Source of the DNA: Mongoliimonas terrestris
GTDB lineage: Bacteria; Pseudomonadota; Alphaproteobacteria; Rhizobiales; Pleomorphomonadaceae
Reading direction: 5' to 3'
Assembly (NCBI RefSeq): GCF_001927285.1
Contig: NZ_MSIG01000006.1
Location: 286,374-350,373 of the forward strand
DNA: 64,000 nt
The notes beneath the pieces were generated by a model. That model saw only the letters and a program-made list of their open reading frames with translations. It did no database searches and was not told the origin of the DNA. This document shows positions 17,406-26,822 of the stretch, in pieces. A program made the translations under genes and the position numbers. Position 1 is the stretch's first letter. The number at the start of each line of letters is the position of its first letter.

Positions 17406-17930
17406 ATGCCCCCCCGGAACCAGCGGTCCGCCGCAACGCCCTCGACCCCGGCAAGCCTCGGCCCCGAGCGCTTCCTGCCGGCCAACCGTCGGCGCCTCAG
17501 CGGTCCGGGGCTCAGGACCTTCCTGGCCATTGCCGACCTCTGGGGCCTTGCCGACGAGGAACGCCTGCTCGTCCTCGGCATGCCGTCGCGGTCCACCTAC
17601 TACGGCTGGGCGAAGGCGGTTCGGGAGCACCGCGACATCACCCTCGACGTGGACATGCTGACCCGCATCTCCCTCGTGCTCGGCATCCACCAGGCCCTCG
17701 GCATCCTGCACGCGACCGAGCGGGACGGCGTCGCATGGCTGCGCACGCCGCACGGCGCGCCGCTCTTCGGCGGTCGCCCGCCGATGGCGCTGGTCACCAG
17801 CGGAACCCAGGATGGTCTCCTCGCCGTCCGGCGATTCCTCGATGCGGCACGCGGCGGGCTCTACATGCCGCCGAACGAGATCGACCGGTCCTTCCGCCCC
17901 TACGCGGACGCAGACATCGTCTTTACATGA
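17406..17930 (+). CDS. Xre/MbcA/ParS-type antitoxin
   Basis: 174 aa. Antitoxin of a type II RES module: binds and shields the toxin and represses its own promoter. An HTH-like segment is seen (LADEERLLVLGMPSRSTYYG near 40-65) and a C-terminal toxin-binding domain of the DUF2384 kind (GAPLFGGRPPMALVTSGTQD near 120). Overlaps the toxin start (ATGA at 17927), so translation is coupled. Confidence 0.85.
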   Translation: MPPRNQRSAATPSTPASLGPERFLPANRRRLSGPGLRTFLAIADLWGLADEERLLVLGMPSRSTYYGWAKAVREHRDITLDVDMLTRISLVLGIHQALGILHATERDGVAWLRTPHGAPLFGGRPPMALVTSGTQDGLLAVRRFLDAARGGLYMPPNEIDRSFRPYADADIVFT

Positions 17931-18628
17931 TCGAGGCCCACGCCCCGGCGCCGCAGCCGACCATCCGCCTCATCCCGTCCCGCTTTCCGCCGATCGGCCT
18001 CTTCGACACGGTGGCGACCGCCGCCGACCTCGACGCCGTCATGGATCTCGCCGGCTGGACGAACGACCGCCTGGTGGCCGACCGCATCGCCCGCCTCCCG
18101 CGCGACGAATGGGTCTACGGCCGTCCGAACGCCAGCGTGGTCATGGCCGCCTTCCTGCACGTCGCGCCGGGCGGCATGCGCTTCAACGGACCGGATCTCG
18201 GCGCCTGGTACGCGGCCGCGACGCTCACCACGGCCGTCGCGGAGGTCGGCCATCACCTGCGGCGCGAGGCGGCGGCGACTGGCGCCGCCACCCTGTCGCG
18301 CCAATACCGCAGCTACACGGCCCGGCTTCTCGGCGACTACCTGGATATCCGCGGCCAGCAGGCAACCTTGCCGGACGTCTACGCCCCCGACAGCTATGCC
18401 GCCGGCCAGGCGCTCGGCGAGAGCATTCGCGCGTCGGGCGGCGCCGGCATCCTCTTCGACAGCATCCGCCACCAAGGCGGCCTGAACGTCGCCGCCCACC
18501 GCCCCCGCAACGTGACGGAGGTGACCCAGGCCGACCACTTCGACATCCGCGTGGAGACGGCGAGCAGCCGGATCGAGGCGAAGCGCCTCGGCTCCGGCGG
18601 ATCGCCAGAGGCCGACGGGACCACCTGA
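17927..18628 (+). CDS. RES-domain toxin (NAD+-degrading)
   Basis: 233 aa. RES toxins deplete NAD+ by phosphorolysis or hydrolysis and arrest growth. The family Arg-Glu-Ser residues can be placed: Arg in RLIPSRFPPIG near 17, Glu in TTAVAEVGHH near 105, Ser in ILFDSIRHQGG near 184. GWTNDRLVADRIARLP is also typical. Translationally coupled to the antitoxin. Probably intact. Convergent with an orphan minus-strand gene that ends 2 bp away. Confidence 0.88.
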   Translation: MIEAHAPAPQPTIRLIPSRFPPIGLFDTVATAADLDAVMDLAGWTNDRLVADRIARLPRDEWVYGRPNASVVMAAFLHVAPGGMRFNGPDLGAWYAAATLTTAVAEVGHHLRREAAATGAATLSRQYRSYTARLLGDYLDIRGQQATLPDVYAPDSYAAGQALGESIRASGGAGILFDSIRHQGGLNVAAHRPRNVTEVTQADHFDIRVETASSRIEAKRLGSGGSPEADGTT

Positions 18629-18629
18629 C

Positions 18630-19382
18630 TCAAGCCGAAGCCTGGCCGTTCTCACGGATGGATCGCCCGCCGTCGCGCGCCTGCACCGTCAACGGATGGC
18701 GTGGATGCTCATGATACGAGTCCCGTTGCTTACCGGATTCGGTCAGCCTTGCCTCCAAGACGGTCGCGACGTCACCCGTCACGTCACCGTGCTCCAGACA
18801 CTCTCGGGCTTCCACCTCGGTCATCACCAGATGCCGGCCGGACGGCATGCGGACCGCTATGGTCTCGGCCGCCCGGAAGAAAGCGTAGGCATGCCCCACA
18901 TCCATCGGCGATTCGTATCCCGACGTCTCGAACGTCATTTGGCGCAAGACGTTCACCGTCTTTCGCAGCAGGAGCCAGATCATGATGTTCCGGTGGATCG
19001 GCATTTCCGCCACCGCCTTCGGAATCCGTTGCTGGAACAGACCCAGGAACGCCCTGTGGCTGTCGATGTGCGCCAGTTCGCCGTGGACGGCGAGCGCCGC
19101 GCGCTTGGTGATGCCGTACAACCGGACGGCTTTGCGGCCGTCCGAGAGAAAGCGGGCGAGATGGAGTTCCGTGAAGCTCGACCGGGCCTCCATCCGCAGG
19201 GCCACCATGAAGTCGAGAAGGTCGATGGACGGCGGCTCGGCTGAAAAGTCCCCGTCGCACCGAAGCATCAGGAACGAGTGCATCTTCAGCCAGCCGTCCG
19301 GCCTCGGCACGAACCCCTGCTCGACGGCCAGGGCCCGGCGCATCGCCGCCGCTTCCAGATCATCTGCATCGTCGAAAGACAC
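18630..19382 (-). CDS. Hypothetical protein, unrecognised
   Basis: 250 aa, soluble, no signal peptide. Segments such as MVALRMEARSSFTELHLARF and AYAFFRAAETIAVRMPSGRH look conserved and helical, but no family is recognised. It lies between two toxin-antitoxin modules and is convergent with the RES toxin, so it may belong to an accessory block. Confidence 0.6.
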   Translation of the reverse strand: MSFDDADDLEAAAMRRALAVEQGFVPRPDGWLKMHSFLMLRCDGDFSAEPPSIDLLDFMVALRMEARSSFTELHLARFLSDGRKAVRLYGITKRAALAVHGELAHIDSHRAFLGLFQQRIPKAVAEMPIHRNIMIWLLLRKTVNVLRQMTFETSGYESPMDVGHAYAFFRAAETIAVRMPSGRHLVMTEVEARECLEHGDVTGDVATVLEARLTESGKQRDSYHEHPRHPLTVQARDGGRSIRENGQASA

Positions 19383-19621
19383 GGCCTCGTCTCCCCACGG
19401 CCCCCACCCTCGCCCGTCGCCTGGAGCCTCGAGCGACTCACCACGATACCGCCTCGCCGCCGGACGCAGAAGCGCGCGCCGCGCGTGGCTCGTACAGGCA
19501 TCAGCGCCCAGGTGAGATCGGTGCGGACGGCACGGTCAGCCGACGTCGGCTTGATGCGGAACTCCACGTGTGCCATGTATAACAAACTTGACGAATTGGC
19601 TAACGCCAGGGCACCCACCTG

Positions 19622-20011
19622 ATGTCTTCCTCTCCCCGATCGACCAGGCAAGGCAACACGGGCTCACGGCGGCGGACCCGTTCGCAGCAAACCGGAAGGC
19701 TCCTTGAACCGGGCATTGAGACGACACCGGTGAAGGATGCGGGTGATGGCACGCGCTCCAACGAAGAAGCTCGGGTCAGATCGGTGATCCGCGTCGCGAA
19801 GAGTATCGGCCTTTTGAAGGACAAGGACAGCCGGATCACGGGCCGAGTGAGCGCGGACCTTGTGAAGGAAGCGAAGGCCAGGACGGGAATCGAATCCGAC
19901 ACCGACCTCATCGAGTACGCTTTGGCGAACGTGGCCATCGAAGACGGGTTCGTGGAGGCCTTCCAGTCGACCAAGGCAACCGTGCCCCGCGAGATCGATC
20001 TCGAGTTCTGA
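19622..20011 (+). CDS. Ribbon-helix-helix-type antitoxin
   Basis: 129 aa as called from ATG 19622; the first 50 residues are basic and low-complexity and the true start may be internal. The C-terminal half has an RHH pattern (RITGRVSADLVKEAKARTGI, then SDTDLIEYALANVA). It precedes a PIN gene by 2 bp and would bind both operator DNA and the toxin. Confidence 0.65.
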   Translation: MSSSPRSTRQGNTGSRRRTRSQQTGRLLEPGIETTPVKDAGDGTRSNEEARVRSVIRVAKSIGLLKDKDSRITGRVSADLVKEAKARTGIESDTDLIEYALANVAIEDGFVEAFQSTKATVPREIDLEF

Positions 20012-20013
20012 TC

Positions 20014-20583
20014 TTGGCGACGATCGCGTTCGAAAAAGCGGTTCGGCTCGCGCAGGTGGGGCGTTCGGGCACCCTCGCCCGGCGCGACGAGGCCATGCTC
20101 CCCTTCCTCGGCGACCATGCGGAGGCGGGCGCGTCGCTGCTCCTCGACACCACGATCTACATCGACCAGATGCAAGGCAGGCTCCCATCCGTCGTCGAAC
20201 ACCTTGTCGGACTTCGAACTGTCTTTCACACGACCGTGGCGGTCACCGAACTCATGCACGCGGTGGGGCGCCTGGATCCGGCGCATCCCGAGACAGCAAA
20301 TGTCGTGGCGCAGATGCGCGCCCAGGTCACGGCCATTCGCGAGCACCGCCTTCGGGAACCGGACGCGGACGTCCAGGCGCGAGCCGCCGTGCTCTCGGGC
20401 GTGCTCTGCAGGCTTCAAGGCTACGCCAAGGATGACCGCTTTCGCGCACTCCACGACGCCATGATCTATTTCCAGGCGCTCAAGCTCGGCCTGACAGTGC
20501 TGACCAGGAACGTCAGAGATTTTGACTTCCTTTTGCAGCTGATGCCGGAGGGCCGTGTGCTGCTCTACCGCCAAGAAGCGTAA
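20014..20583 (+). CDS. PIN-domain toxin (ribonuclease)
   Basis: 189 aa, TTG start directly after the antitoxin. PIN toxins cleave tRNA or rRNA using a Mg2+ site of acidic residues. Visible are Asp in LLLDTTIYIDQM near 45, Glu in VTELMHAV near 80, Asp in HDAMIYF near 150, and RNVRDFDFL near 170. The region before residue 35 is longer than in VapC. Arrangement and spacing support a VapBC-like pair. Confidence 0.75.
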   Translation: MATIAFEKAVRLAQVGRSGTLARRDEAMLPFLGDHAEAGASLLLDTTIYIDQMQGRLPSVVEHLVGLRTVFHTTVAVTELMHAVGRLDPAHPETANVVAQMRAQVTAIREHRLREPDADVQARAAVLSGVLCRLQGYAKDDRFRALHDAMIYFQALKLGLTVLTRNVRDFDFLLQLMPEGRVLLYRQEA

Positions 20584-20605
20584 GGCTCGGCAGGAAAACA
20601 TACTT

Positions 20606-20620
20606 ATACTTTGAAAGTAT
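20606..20620. repeat. Short perfect palindrome after the PIN gene
   Basis: ATACTTT-G-AAAGTAT, 23 bp after the toxin stop. AT-rich, no T run; possible weak terminator or protein site. Confidence 0.3.
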
Positions 20621-20699
20621 GCGATCAGTGGTTGTCTAAGCGCTGGATCTTACAAGTGTGTGAGCGAAACACTAAGGCTCGCGAGTGAGACACACCCAT

Positions 20700-20776
20700 T
20701 GGCGACCCCAGCAGGGCTCGAACCTGCGACCTGCCGCTTAGAAGGCGGCTGCTCTATCCAGCTGAGCTATGGGGTC
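20700..20776 (-). tRNA. tRNA-Arg(UCU)
   Basis: Acceptor arms GACCCCA/TGGGGTC, anticodon loop CTTCTAA with TCT, T-arm GTTCGAGCC, and an encoded CCA at 20702-20700. Confidence 0.95.
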
Positions 20777-20914
20777 TTCTGCCATGGGACACCGGCCGTT
20801 GGCCGGCGGGGCTGGAGCCTGGTCTGACTGGAGCGAAACGCGGATCGGCGAGATGCTGCCCCATCTTGAAAAAGCCGGAGCGACGATCCGATTTCACCCA
20901 GACAGATCAATGCT

Positions 20915-21220
20915 CTAGTGGGTCCAGGTCTCGGCCCGGTTGAACTTGAAGTTGTCCGAGTAGGACATGCGCTTGGCGGTGCGCTCCTTCGGCTCCTGCA
21001 CCCGGTAGGCGATGCCGTGGCGGGTGCAGTAGGCGATCGCCTCCTCCTTGGTGTCGAAGGAGAGGGTCACCTGCTGGAGCATGTCGGACGAGGTGGTGTA
21101 GCCCATCAGCGGCTCCACCGTGCGGGGCTTCTCCGGCTCGTACTGGAGGACCCACGCCTTGGTGCGGGCCTGGCCCGACTGCATGGCGGTGCGGCTCGGC
21201 TTGTAGATGCGCGCGGTCAT
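20915..21220 (-). CDS. NDUFS4-type complex I accessory subunit
   Basis: 101 aa from ATG 21220. Conserved alphaproteobacterial and mitochondrial accessory subunit of NADH:quinone oxidoreductase, on the matrix/cytoplasmic arm. Recognised by ARIYKPSRTAMQSGQARTKA, WVLQYEP, LSFDTKEEAIAYCTRHGIAY and the C-terminal SYSDNFKFNRAETWTH. An upstream in-frame extension overlaps tRNA-Pro and is rejected. Sits between two tRNA genes. Confidence 0.9.
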   Translation of the reverse strand: MTARIYKPSRTAMQSGQARTKAWVLQYEPEKPRTVEPLMGYTTSSDMLQQVTLSFDTKEEAIAYCTRHGIAYRVQEPKERTAKRMSYSDNFKFNRAETWTH

Positions 21221-21308
21221 GGCCTTCGCCCCCTGCCCTCTTGGACGGAGCATCGGCCCGTCCGGCTTTCCTTGGCGGGAAACACCCGCCGGGTCGTCTC
21301 GTTCGGAG

Positions 21309-21385
21309 TGGTCGGGGCAGCAAGATTCGAACTTGCGGCCCCCTGCTCCCAAAGCAGGTGCTCTACCAGGCTGAGCTATGCCCCG
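21309..21385 (-). tRNA. tRNA-Pro(UGG)
   Basis: Acceptor arms CGGGGCA/TGCCCCG, anticodon loop with TGG, T-arm GTTCGAATC, and an encoded CCA at 21311-21309. Confidence 0.95.
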
Positions 21386-21718
21386 ACGATCCGAACGCGT
21401 CGATTTCGTAGCGTTTTACGCCCGAAAGGGCAAGCGAGGTCTGAAGCCAATTCGGAACATACAGGAGCCAAACGGCAGGATCCGGGACCGCCAGTCCCGG
21501 AAAAGTCCCGAAATACGTTCCGGCGGTGTTCCACCTTCTGGCCGGTCATCACCCCGACCACGAACGGTGGCGATCGTCCGCGCGGGCCACTTCAGTTCCT
21601 GCCCCAGCTTACACGCGCGGCATCCGGTGATATGTATTGCTGATGCTCCAGCCGGCTCTGGCAGAGGAGCCTTGGTGTCTGTGAATGTAGGACATGCGAA
21701 AGCGAGGAAGGCCCGGGT
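21386..21718. other. Gap at the start of the lower-GC region
   Basis: 333 bp without a supported gene. A 7-bp stem CCGGGAC/GTCCCGG (21482-21500) without a T run is the only structure seen. GC falls from here on. Confidence 0.4.
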
Positions 21719-23437
21719 GTGACTAGGTTCCGTTCCGCTCTCAGGCATCTCTCATCCGTGCAAGCACGGCTCCTATTCATCGTGTTCGCAGTTCTGCTAC
21801 CGGCACTCGTAGCTGGTGGTATCTTGGTTCAGACCGGTTACCAAAGCGAGCGGGAGGCGGTTGAGAAGCATCTTCAGGAGACGGCAAGAGCACTATCACT
21901 CGTCGTCGACCGCCAGTTCGGGCAGGCAGAGGCATTACTCTGGGCGCTTTCGACCTCGCCGCAGCTTTACGAAAAGGATTTCGTACAGTTCGACACGCGG
22001 GCGAGAGCGGCAATTCGGCTTCCAGGAGCCTGGGTCACCGTTGCTGATGACCGAAAGCAATTGGTCAATACTTTACTGCCAGCCGGAAGCTCCCTTCCTT
22101 ACGTTGCAGATAAAAAACACCGCATAGGATTAACAGCTGGTACGGTGCGGGTGAGCAACCTGTTTACCGGCCTCGTAGCAAAACGGCCAGCAGCGGGCGT
22201 TGATACCGTTTTAACTTTGGAAGATGGCACCGGGCTATATATCAGCCTCAACTTCTTCGCAGAAACCGTCAGCAGTATATTAGAAGATCAAAGGCTGCCG
22301 CCAGGTTGGATAGGTGCAATCCTGGACCGCAATGGAACGGTCGTCGCCAGGACCAGAGATGCCGAAAAATTTGTAGGCAAGCCGGCAACACCCGAAAATG
22401 TCGAAAGGGTCCGTGCCGGCGTGCGAGAGGTCGTTTCGGAAAGCACTTCGTTAGATGGGATCTCGACGGTGATTGCTCTGGCCCGTTCACCAAGATCTGG
22501 CTGGTCAACCATAGTGGCTGTGCCACGTTCTGAAATCAGGGCGCCAGCATGGCGGTCTGCAGTTTACTTGACCCTGATTGGAGGGTTCCTGCTGGCCCTC
22601 GGAACCCTGATTGCATGGCTGGTCGGACGCACTATCGCCGGCCCCGTGGAGGCCTTGGCGCACTTGGCAAATCAAGTCGGGGCCGGCGAGCCGGTCAAAG
22701 CCTCGAGGAGCGGCCTTGTGGAAATCGACCGGGTCGGCGATGCGCTCGCTTTGGCCTCCAAGCAGCTTCGGGATGCGGACCGCCGGCAGAAACTGCTGAT
22801 CGACGAATTGAACCACAGGGTAAAGAACACCCTCGCCACTGTCCAATCGCTCGCTGCGCAGGTAGCCCGTTCTGGGTTGCCGCCCCGAGTGGCCCAGGAG
22901 CGTTTTGAGCAGCGCCTGCTCGCACTCTCGCGCACTCACAACCTTCTCAATGAAACCCTATGGGAAGGCGCTTCCCTAAGGACCATTGTAGAGGCCGAGT
23001 TCGAGCCGTACGTCGGCCCGTCGCAACGAATGCATTTGAACGGGCCTGAGCTCGACCTGCCGGCGCGCCAAGCGGTTACATTAGGAATGGCCATTCATGA
23101 GCTCACTACGAACGCGGTTAAATATGGAGCGCTATCCGCGGCCTCAGGTCAGGTCGAGGTAAGTTGGAAGGTCGAACACCATGCCGAACAGGACACCCTG
23201 ATCATCCTATGGTGCGAAGCGGGCGGCCCTGCGTTGACGTCGCAGCCTGCCTCGGGCTTCGGCTCGCGGCTGCTCCGTCAAACGATAAATTACGAGCTCG
23301 GCGGGCACATCGACCTGCGCTTCGAACCCGACGGTTTTTGCTGCACGATCACGATACCGATCGGCGCACACCCAACCTGGTCGGTACCACCTCAGTCTTT
23401 GACTTGCCACGAACCTGCACGCCAGGCGGCGCCATAA
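21719..23437 (+). CDS. Membrane HWE-family sensor histidine kinase
   Basis: 572 aa, GTG start. TM1 near 14-35, then a periplasmic sensor domain of about 240 residues (dCACHE-like), TM2 near 282-303 and a HAMP-like linker. The kinase has the HWE signature: H-box LNHRVKNTLATVQSLAAQ near 363, N-box HELTTNAVKYGAL near 460 and the WCE motif (LIILWCEAGG) near 500. HWE kinases often feed general stress or light responses in Alphaproteobacteria. No response regulator is adjacent, so its partner is elsewhere. Lower GC than the flanks suggests transfer. Confidence 0.88.
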   Translation: MTRFRSALRHLSSVQARLLFIVFAVLLPALVAGGILVQTGYQSEREAVEKHLQETARALSLVVDRQFGQAEALLWALSTSPQLYEKDFVQFDTRARAAIRLPGAWVTVADDRKQLVNTLLPAGSSLPYVADKKHRIGLTAGTVRVSNLFTGLVAKRPAAGVDTVLTLEDGTGLYISLNFFAETVSSILEDQRLPPGWIGAILDRNGTVVARTRDAEKFVGKPATPENVERVRAGVREVVSESTSLDGISTVIALARSPRSGWSTIVAVPRSEIRAPAWRSAVYLTLIGGFLLALGTLIAWLVGRTIAGPVEALAHLANQVGAGEPVKASRSGLVEIDRVGDALALASKQLRDADRRQKLLIDELNHRVKNTLATVQSLAAQVARSGLPPRVAQERFEQRLLALSRTHNLLNETLWEGASLRTIVEAEFEPYVGPSQRMHLNGPELDLPARQAVTLGMAIHELTTNAVKYGALSAASGQVEVSWKVEHHAEQDTLIILWCEAGGPALTSQPASGFGSRLLRQTINYELGGHIDLRFEPDGFCCTITIPIGAHPTWSVPPQSLTCHEPARQAAP

Positions 23438-23477
23438 GCGGATCTGGCGCCCATGGGGGCCACACCGCGAGCCCAGC

Positions 23478-24386
23478 CTATCGCAATGCGTTTTGAGGAA
23501 GTGCGCTTGCGAGATAACGGGCGAGGTGGTCGACGCAAGCTCGGACCCGCATCGCCATAAGCCGGTTCGAAGGGTAAACTGCATAGATGCCAGCCTCGGG
23601 CGCCGTCCAGTCGGCAAGCAGTCGTATCAGCCGGCCTTCGGCGCATTCACGCATCACGGCCCAATCAGGCAGCGCCGCCAAGCCGAACCCCTCAAGCGCG
23701 GCCTGGCGTAGCGAAGCGGTGGAGTGGGTCAAGAGCATGGGGGTGACCGGTACAGTGACTAGGCCCTCGGGGCCGCGGAAGCGCCATTCACGCGCCCAGA
23801 ACACTGGGGCAAAACCAATCAACCGGTGCCGGACAACTTCGAAGGGGTGGCTCGGCGAGCCAGCCGTCGCGAGGTAGCCGGGAGACGCCACGATGATGAC
23901 GCGCGAGGTCCCCAGACGGCGGACGATCAACTGGGGGTCAGGGTCGACCACAATACGGATCGCAAGGTCGAAGGCGGAGTCGACGAGGTCGGTTTGCTTC
24001 ACATCCTCATGAAGCTCGATTGTCAGCCGTGGATGCGCAGCAAGAAATGTCGCGAGCGAGGGTACTAGAAATCGGTCGGCAAAGTCGTCCACCGCACCAA
24101 TCCGAAGCCGGCCGGCTGGCTCCTCGGCCCGCGCAGCGAGCTCGTCATAGCCAGCCTGCGCTTCGGTCATCGCGCGCCGCACCCGTTCGTAGAAGGCTCG
24201 ACCTGCCTCGGTCGGCACGACTTGGCGTGTTGTGCGCTCGAACAGCCTAGTCCCGACCCGAACCTCAAGCTCTCGAACTGCTTCGCTCACCCGCGAGCGC
24301 GACAGGTTCAGCGCCGCAGCCGCCCGGCTGAAATTGCCAAGCTCGACTACACGCGCGAACACTTCAAGATCGTCGAACAGTGCCAT
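23478..24386 (-). CDS. LysR-family transcriptional regulator
   Basis: 302 aa from ATG 24386. N-terminal HTH typical of the family (LEVFARVVELGNFSRAAAAL, then NLSRSRVSEAVRELE), followed by a periplasmic-binding-like effector domain (GRLRIGAVDDFADRFLVPSL). CrgA-like subgroup. Divergent from a cupin gene with 117 bp between starts; likely regulator of that gene. Confidence 0.9.
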   Translation of the reverse strand: MALFDDLEVFARVVELGNFSRAAAALNLSRSRVSEAVRELEVRVGTRLFERTTRQVVPTEAGRAFYERVRRAMTEAQAGYDELAARAEEPAGRLRIGAVDDFADRFLVPSLATFLAAHPRLTIELHEDVKQTDLVDSAFDLAIRIVVDPDPQLIVRRLGTSRVIIVASPGYLATAGSPSHPFEVVRHRLIGFAPVFWAREWRFRGPEGLVTVPVTPMLLTHSTASLRQAALEGFGLAALPDWAVMRECAEGRLIRLLADWTAPEAGIYAVYPSNRLMAMRVRACVDHLARYLASALPQNALR

Positions 24387-24503
24387 AGCCGATTGTTCGC
24401 TGACGCCGGACACCGTGTCCAGCACCGGCCGTCTACTATCAACCAAAGCGTCCGTTATCCAGTGTTGTGCGGCACCAAGCCGCCAGCGAATGGAGGAACT
24501 CTC

Positions 24504-24962
24504 ATGCCGGACAACGTATTTCGCGACGCCGCAATCGCGCTACCCGCTACACTGCCGATGTCTGTGGCTTTCGGCCGCCGCCGCTTTCATGCCACTGCCG
24601 CCCAGACCGGAGGCCGAGTTTCAGTTTGGGAGGAATTCGTTGCCCCAGGCGAAGGTACGCCTCCCCATATTCACTATCGTGAGGACGAGACTTTCCATGT
24701 GCTCGCAGGTCGGGTTCGCATCTGGTGCGGAGAGGAGAGCTTCGAAGCTGGTCCAGGGGCAACCGCTGTGCTGCCCAAGGGGGTGCGGCATTACTTTCGC
24801 AACGAGTCGGCAGAGGAGGCGCGGCTGCTTGTTGTCTGCACGCCTGGCGGCTTCGAGGGTATGCTGATCGATGCCGCCGACCGCGTGGCTGGCGACCCCT
24901 CAACCGGGCCGGATGTGTTCGGCGAACTCGCCCCGCGCTACGGCCTCGAGTTTGTCGATTAA
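24504..24962 (+). CDS. Cupin-domain protein
   Basis: 152 aa, GGAGG 8 nt before ATG 24504. Small beta-barrel with cupin motif 1 (TPPHIHYREDETFHVLAGRV: His, His, Glu and a distal His) and a second motif around PKGVRHYFRNES. The residues can bind a metal. May be an isomerase, dioxygenase or sensor; not decidable here. Probably controlled by the divergent LysR protein. Confidence 0.8.
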   Translation: MPDNVFRDAAIALPATLPMSVAFGRRRFHATAAQTGGRVSVWEEFVAPGEGTPPHIHYREDETFHVLAGRVRIWCGEESFEAGPGATAVLPKGVRHYFRNESAEEARLLVVCTPGGFEGMLIDAADRVAGDPSTGPDVFGELAPRYGLEFVD

Positions 24963-25622
24963 GACGAGGCCCGGTTAGCATCTGAGCCAATCCATGCTTG
25001 GGGCGAGGCAGAGGACACCCATGTAGGATCGGGTTCTCCTCCCATGGGTTGCCACTGCCCGCCATCCTTTGCGCCTATCTACAGCGCGACTGGTATTGCT
25101 GCGACTCTCCACCGTCTAAATTTGGTTGGTGCCGGATACATAGTGGATTGGGTGCGAACGACTGGTCATGGTGCCATCCCTTGAGTCGGTGCCCTCGCAA
25201 TGGGAGAAAGCTGCGGACGGGCTCGTAGCGAAAATCGGCAGCAAGGAAGGCGCGCATATCTTTCACGTATTTTATGATAATCCGCACTGCTAACAATCTC
25301 ACTCTAGTACCCAAGCAGTAGTTGGCGGTCGTCACTGCTTGAGCGATACTCATTGGTTTGAATGATGCGTCAAAAATCGTCCGTGCTAACCTTCATCACG
25401 AAGTGGCTGCTATGGACGAGACCACAGTGCCGCAGCGCGAGATAAAAAAGCTAGGCATAGCCTTAACCGAGGCATCGGGCGCAGTCCTATTCGTCGGCAG
25501 CGGGTTCCTACCCCTGGCAGGGCAAGTTCCAGCAGAAAGGGCTTCCCAGGTAGCTTGCCGCTGCAATCATCCCGAAAACATTCAAACAAGCGCAACACAT
25601 CGTTGCGACGGGAGAATGGATC
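24963..25622. other. Long gap, nothing recognised
   Basis: 660 bp of lower GC with only short frames lacking ribosome sites. It may hold decayed sequence; no transposase or tRNA fragment could be identified by eye. Confidence 0.4.
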
Positions 25623-26576
25623 ATGCATCGCATTATGGCCGCCATAGTTTCCGCCGCCTTTCTTGCTTTTCCTTCGAGCGCTGGAGCATTGCAAGAGGAG
25701 AAAATCGGCATTCCGTCGGTTACTCTGGATGACAATAGTATTCTACAAGGGCGGGACGGCAAACCCGTTACGCTGCCCGCAACGCTGGTACTTCCCGATG
25801 GCGAAGGACTGTTCCCGGCTGTCATTCTCCTTCACGGCTCAGACGGGCCGACCAGCGGATCTACTTGGAACTGGTCGCAGTACCTGACAAGTCTTGGCTT
25901 TGCGACACTTCGCATCGACAGTTATACGTCGCGCGGGTTCCAGGAGATCTATACGGACCAGGGGCGGGTCGCCGAGTTTATGAACGTTATTGATACTTAC
26001 CGCGCTCTAGACGTGCTTGCGCAGGACCGCCGGATTGATAAGAACCGCATTGCAGTTATGGGTTTCTCTCGCGGTGGCATCGGTGCGCTTTACTCTGCGC
26101 TTGCCCGCTTTGAGGAGCAGTACGGGTCGAAAACCGCAAAGCTGGCGGCTCACTTACCCTTCTACCCGCCGTGCAACTTTCTACTCGACCGGGATACGGA
26201 GACGACGGGCGCACCGATTCGCGCATTCCACGGCGATGCCGACGACTGGAATCCAGCACCTCGGTGTGAGTCATACATTGAGCGGCTCCAGAAGGCGGGG
26301 CACGACGCAGCGGTCACTATCTATCCTGGTGCGCGACATTCCTTCGACTCCTCCAGCAGCCCTGCCTACACCGTGGTGGACAATGCCCAGACCTCCAGGA
26401 ACTGCTTGAGGCAAGAGAATAACAAAACGCTGGTTAATGCGAGCACGGACCAGCCCTTTTCCTGGCGTGATGCATGCGTGGAAATGGGCCCGTCGGTTCA
26501 TTTCAATGGTCCCGCCACTGATGCCGCCAAAGAAGCCGTCCGCGCCTTCCTTGCCTCTATGTTTCGCGAGAACTGA
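25623..26576 (+). CDS. Exported dienelactone-hydrolase-like alpha/beta hydrolase
   Basis: 317 aa. Signal peptide residues 1-22 (IMAAIVSAAFLAFPSSAGA). The hydrolase core has the oxyanion strand VILLHGSDGP near 75, nucleophile elbow GFSRGG near 148 with Ser, an Asp in HGDADDWNP near 205, and His in GARHSFD near 238. DLH-family members usually have Cys as nucleophile, so this is a Ser variant or a more general esterase. Substrate unknown. Lower GC region. Confidence 0.82.
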   Translation: MHRIMAAIVSAAFLAFPSSAGALQEEKIGIPSVTLDDNSILQGRDGKPVTLPATLVLPDGEGLFPAVILLHGSDGPTSGSTWNWSQYLTSLGFATLRIDSYTSRGFQEIYTDQGRVAEFMNVIDTYRALDVLAQDRRIDKNRIAVMGFSRGGIGALYSALARFEEQYGSKTAKLAAHLPFYPPCNFLLDRDTETTGAPIRAFHGDADDWNPAPRCESYIERLQKAGHDAAVTIYPGARHSFDSSSSPAYTVVDNAQTSRNCLRQENNKTLVNASTDQPFSWRDACVEMGPSVHFNGPATDAAKEAVRAFLASMFREN

Positions 26577-26822
26577 AGACATTTGGACGGCCGCAAACTG
26601 TTGAAAGAACTATCGATCCGGCGTGACAGGCCCGATGGATCCCGACGGCGATCAACGAGCGTTCAGACTTTCGAACCGTCGACGCGGACGGGACAAAGCG
26701 GGAATCTTTGAAGACGGAAGCTGACGGTAGGCGCCACTGCAGCCAGCAATGTCCAGAGGCTCCGCCGCCGCTGACACATCCTGTCCGTTGTTCCCGTCCC
26801 GTTCTTGCGCCATGTCCACTGG

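Noticed and set aside
21309..21385. tRNA-Pro as attachment site of the prophage
   Set aside because: Its 3' end points left, away from the prophage, and no tRNA-end repeat was seen near 27 kb.
25075..25353. Transposase remnant in the 660-bp gap
   Set aside because: No DDE or HTH motif and no terminal inverted repeats could be recognised.
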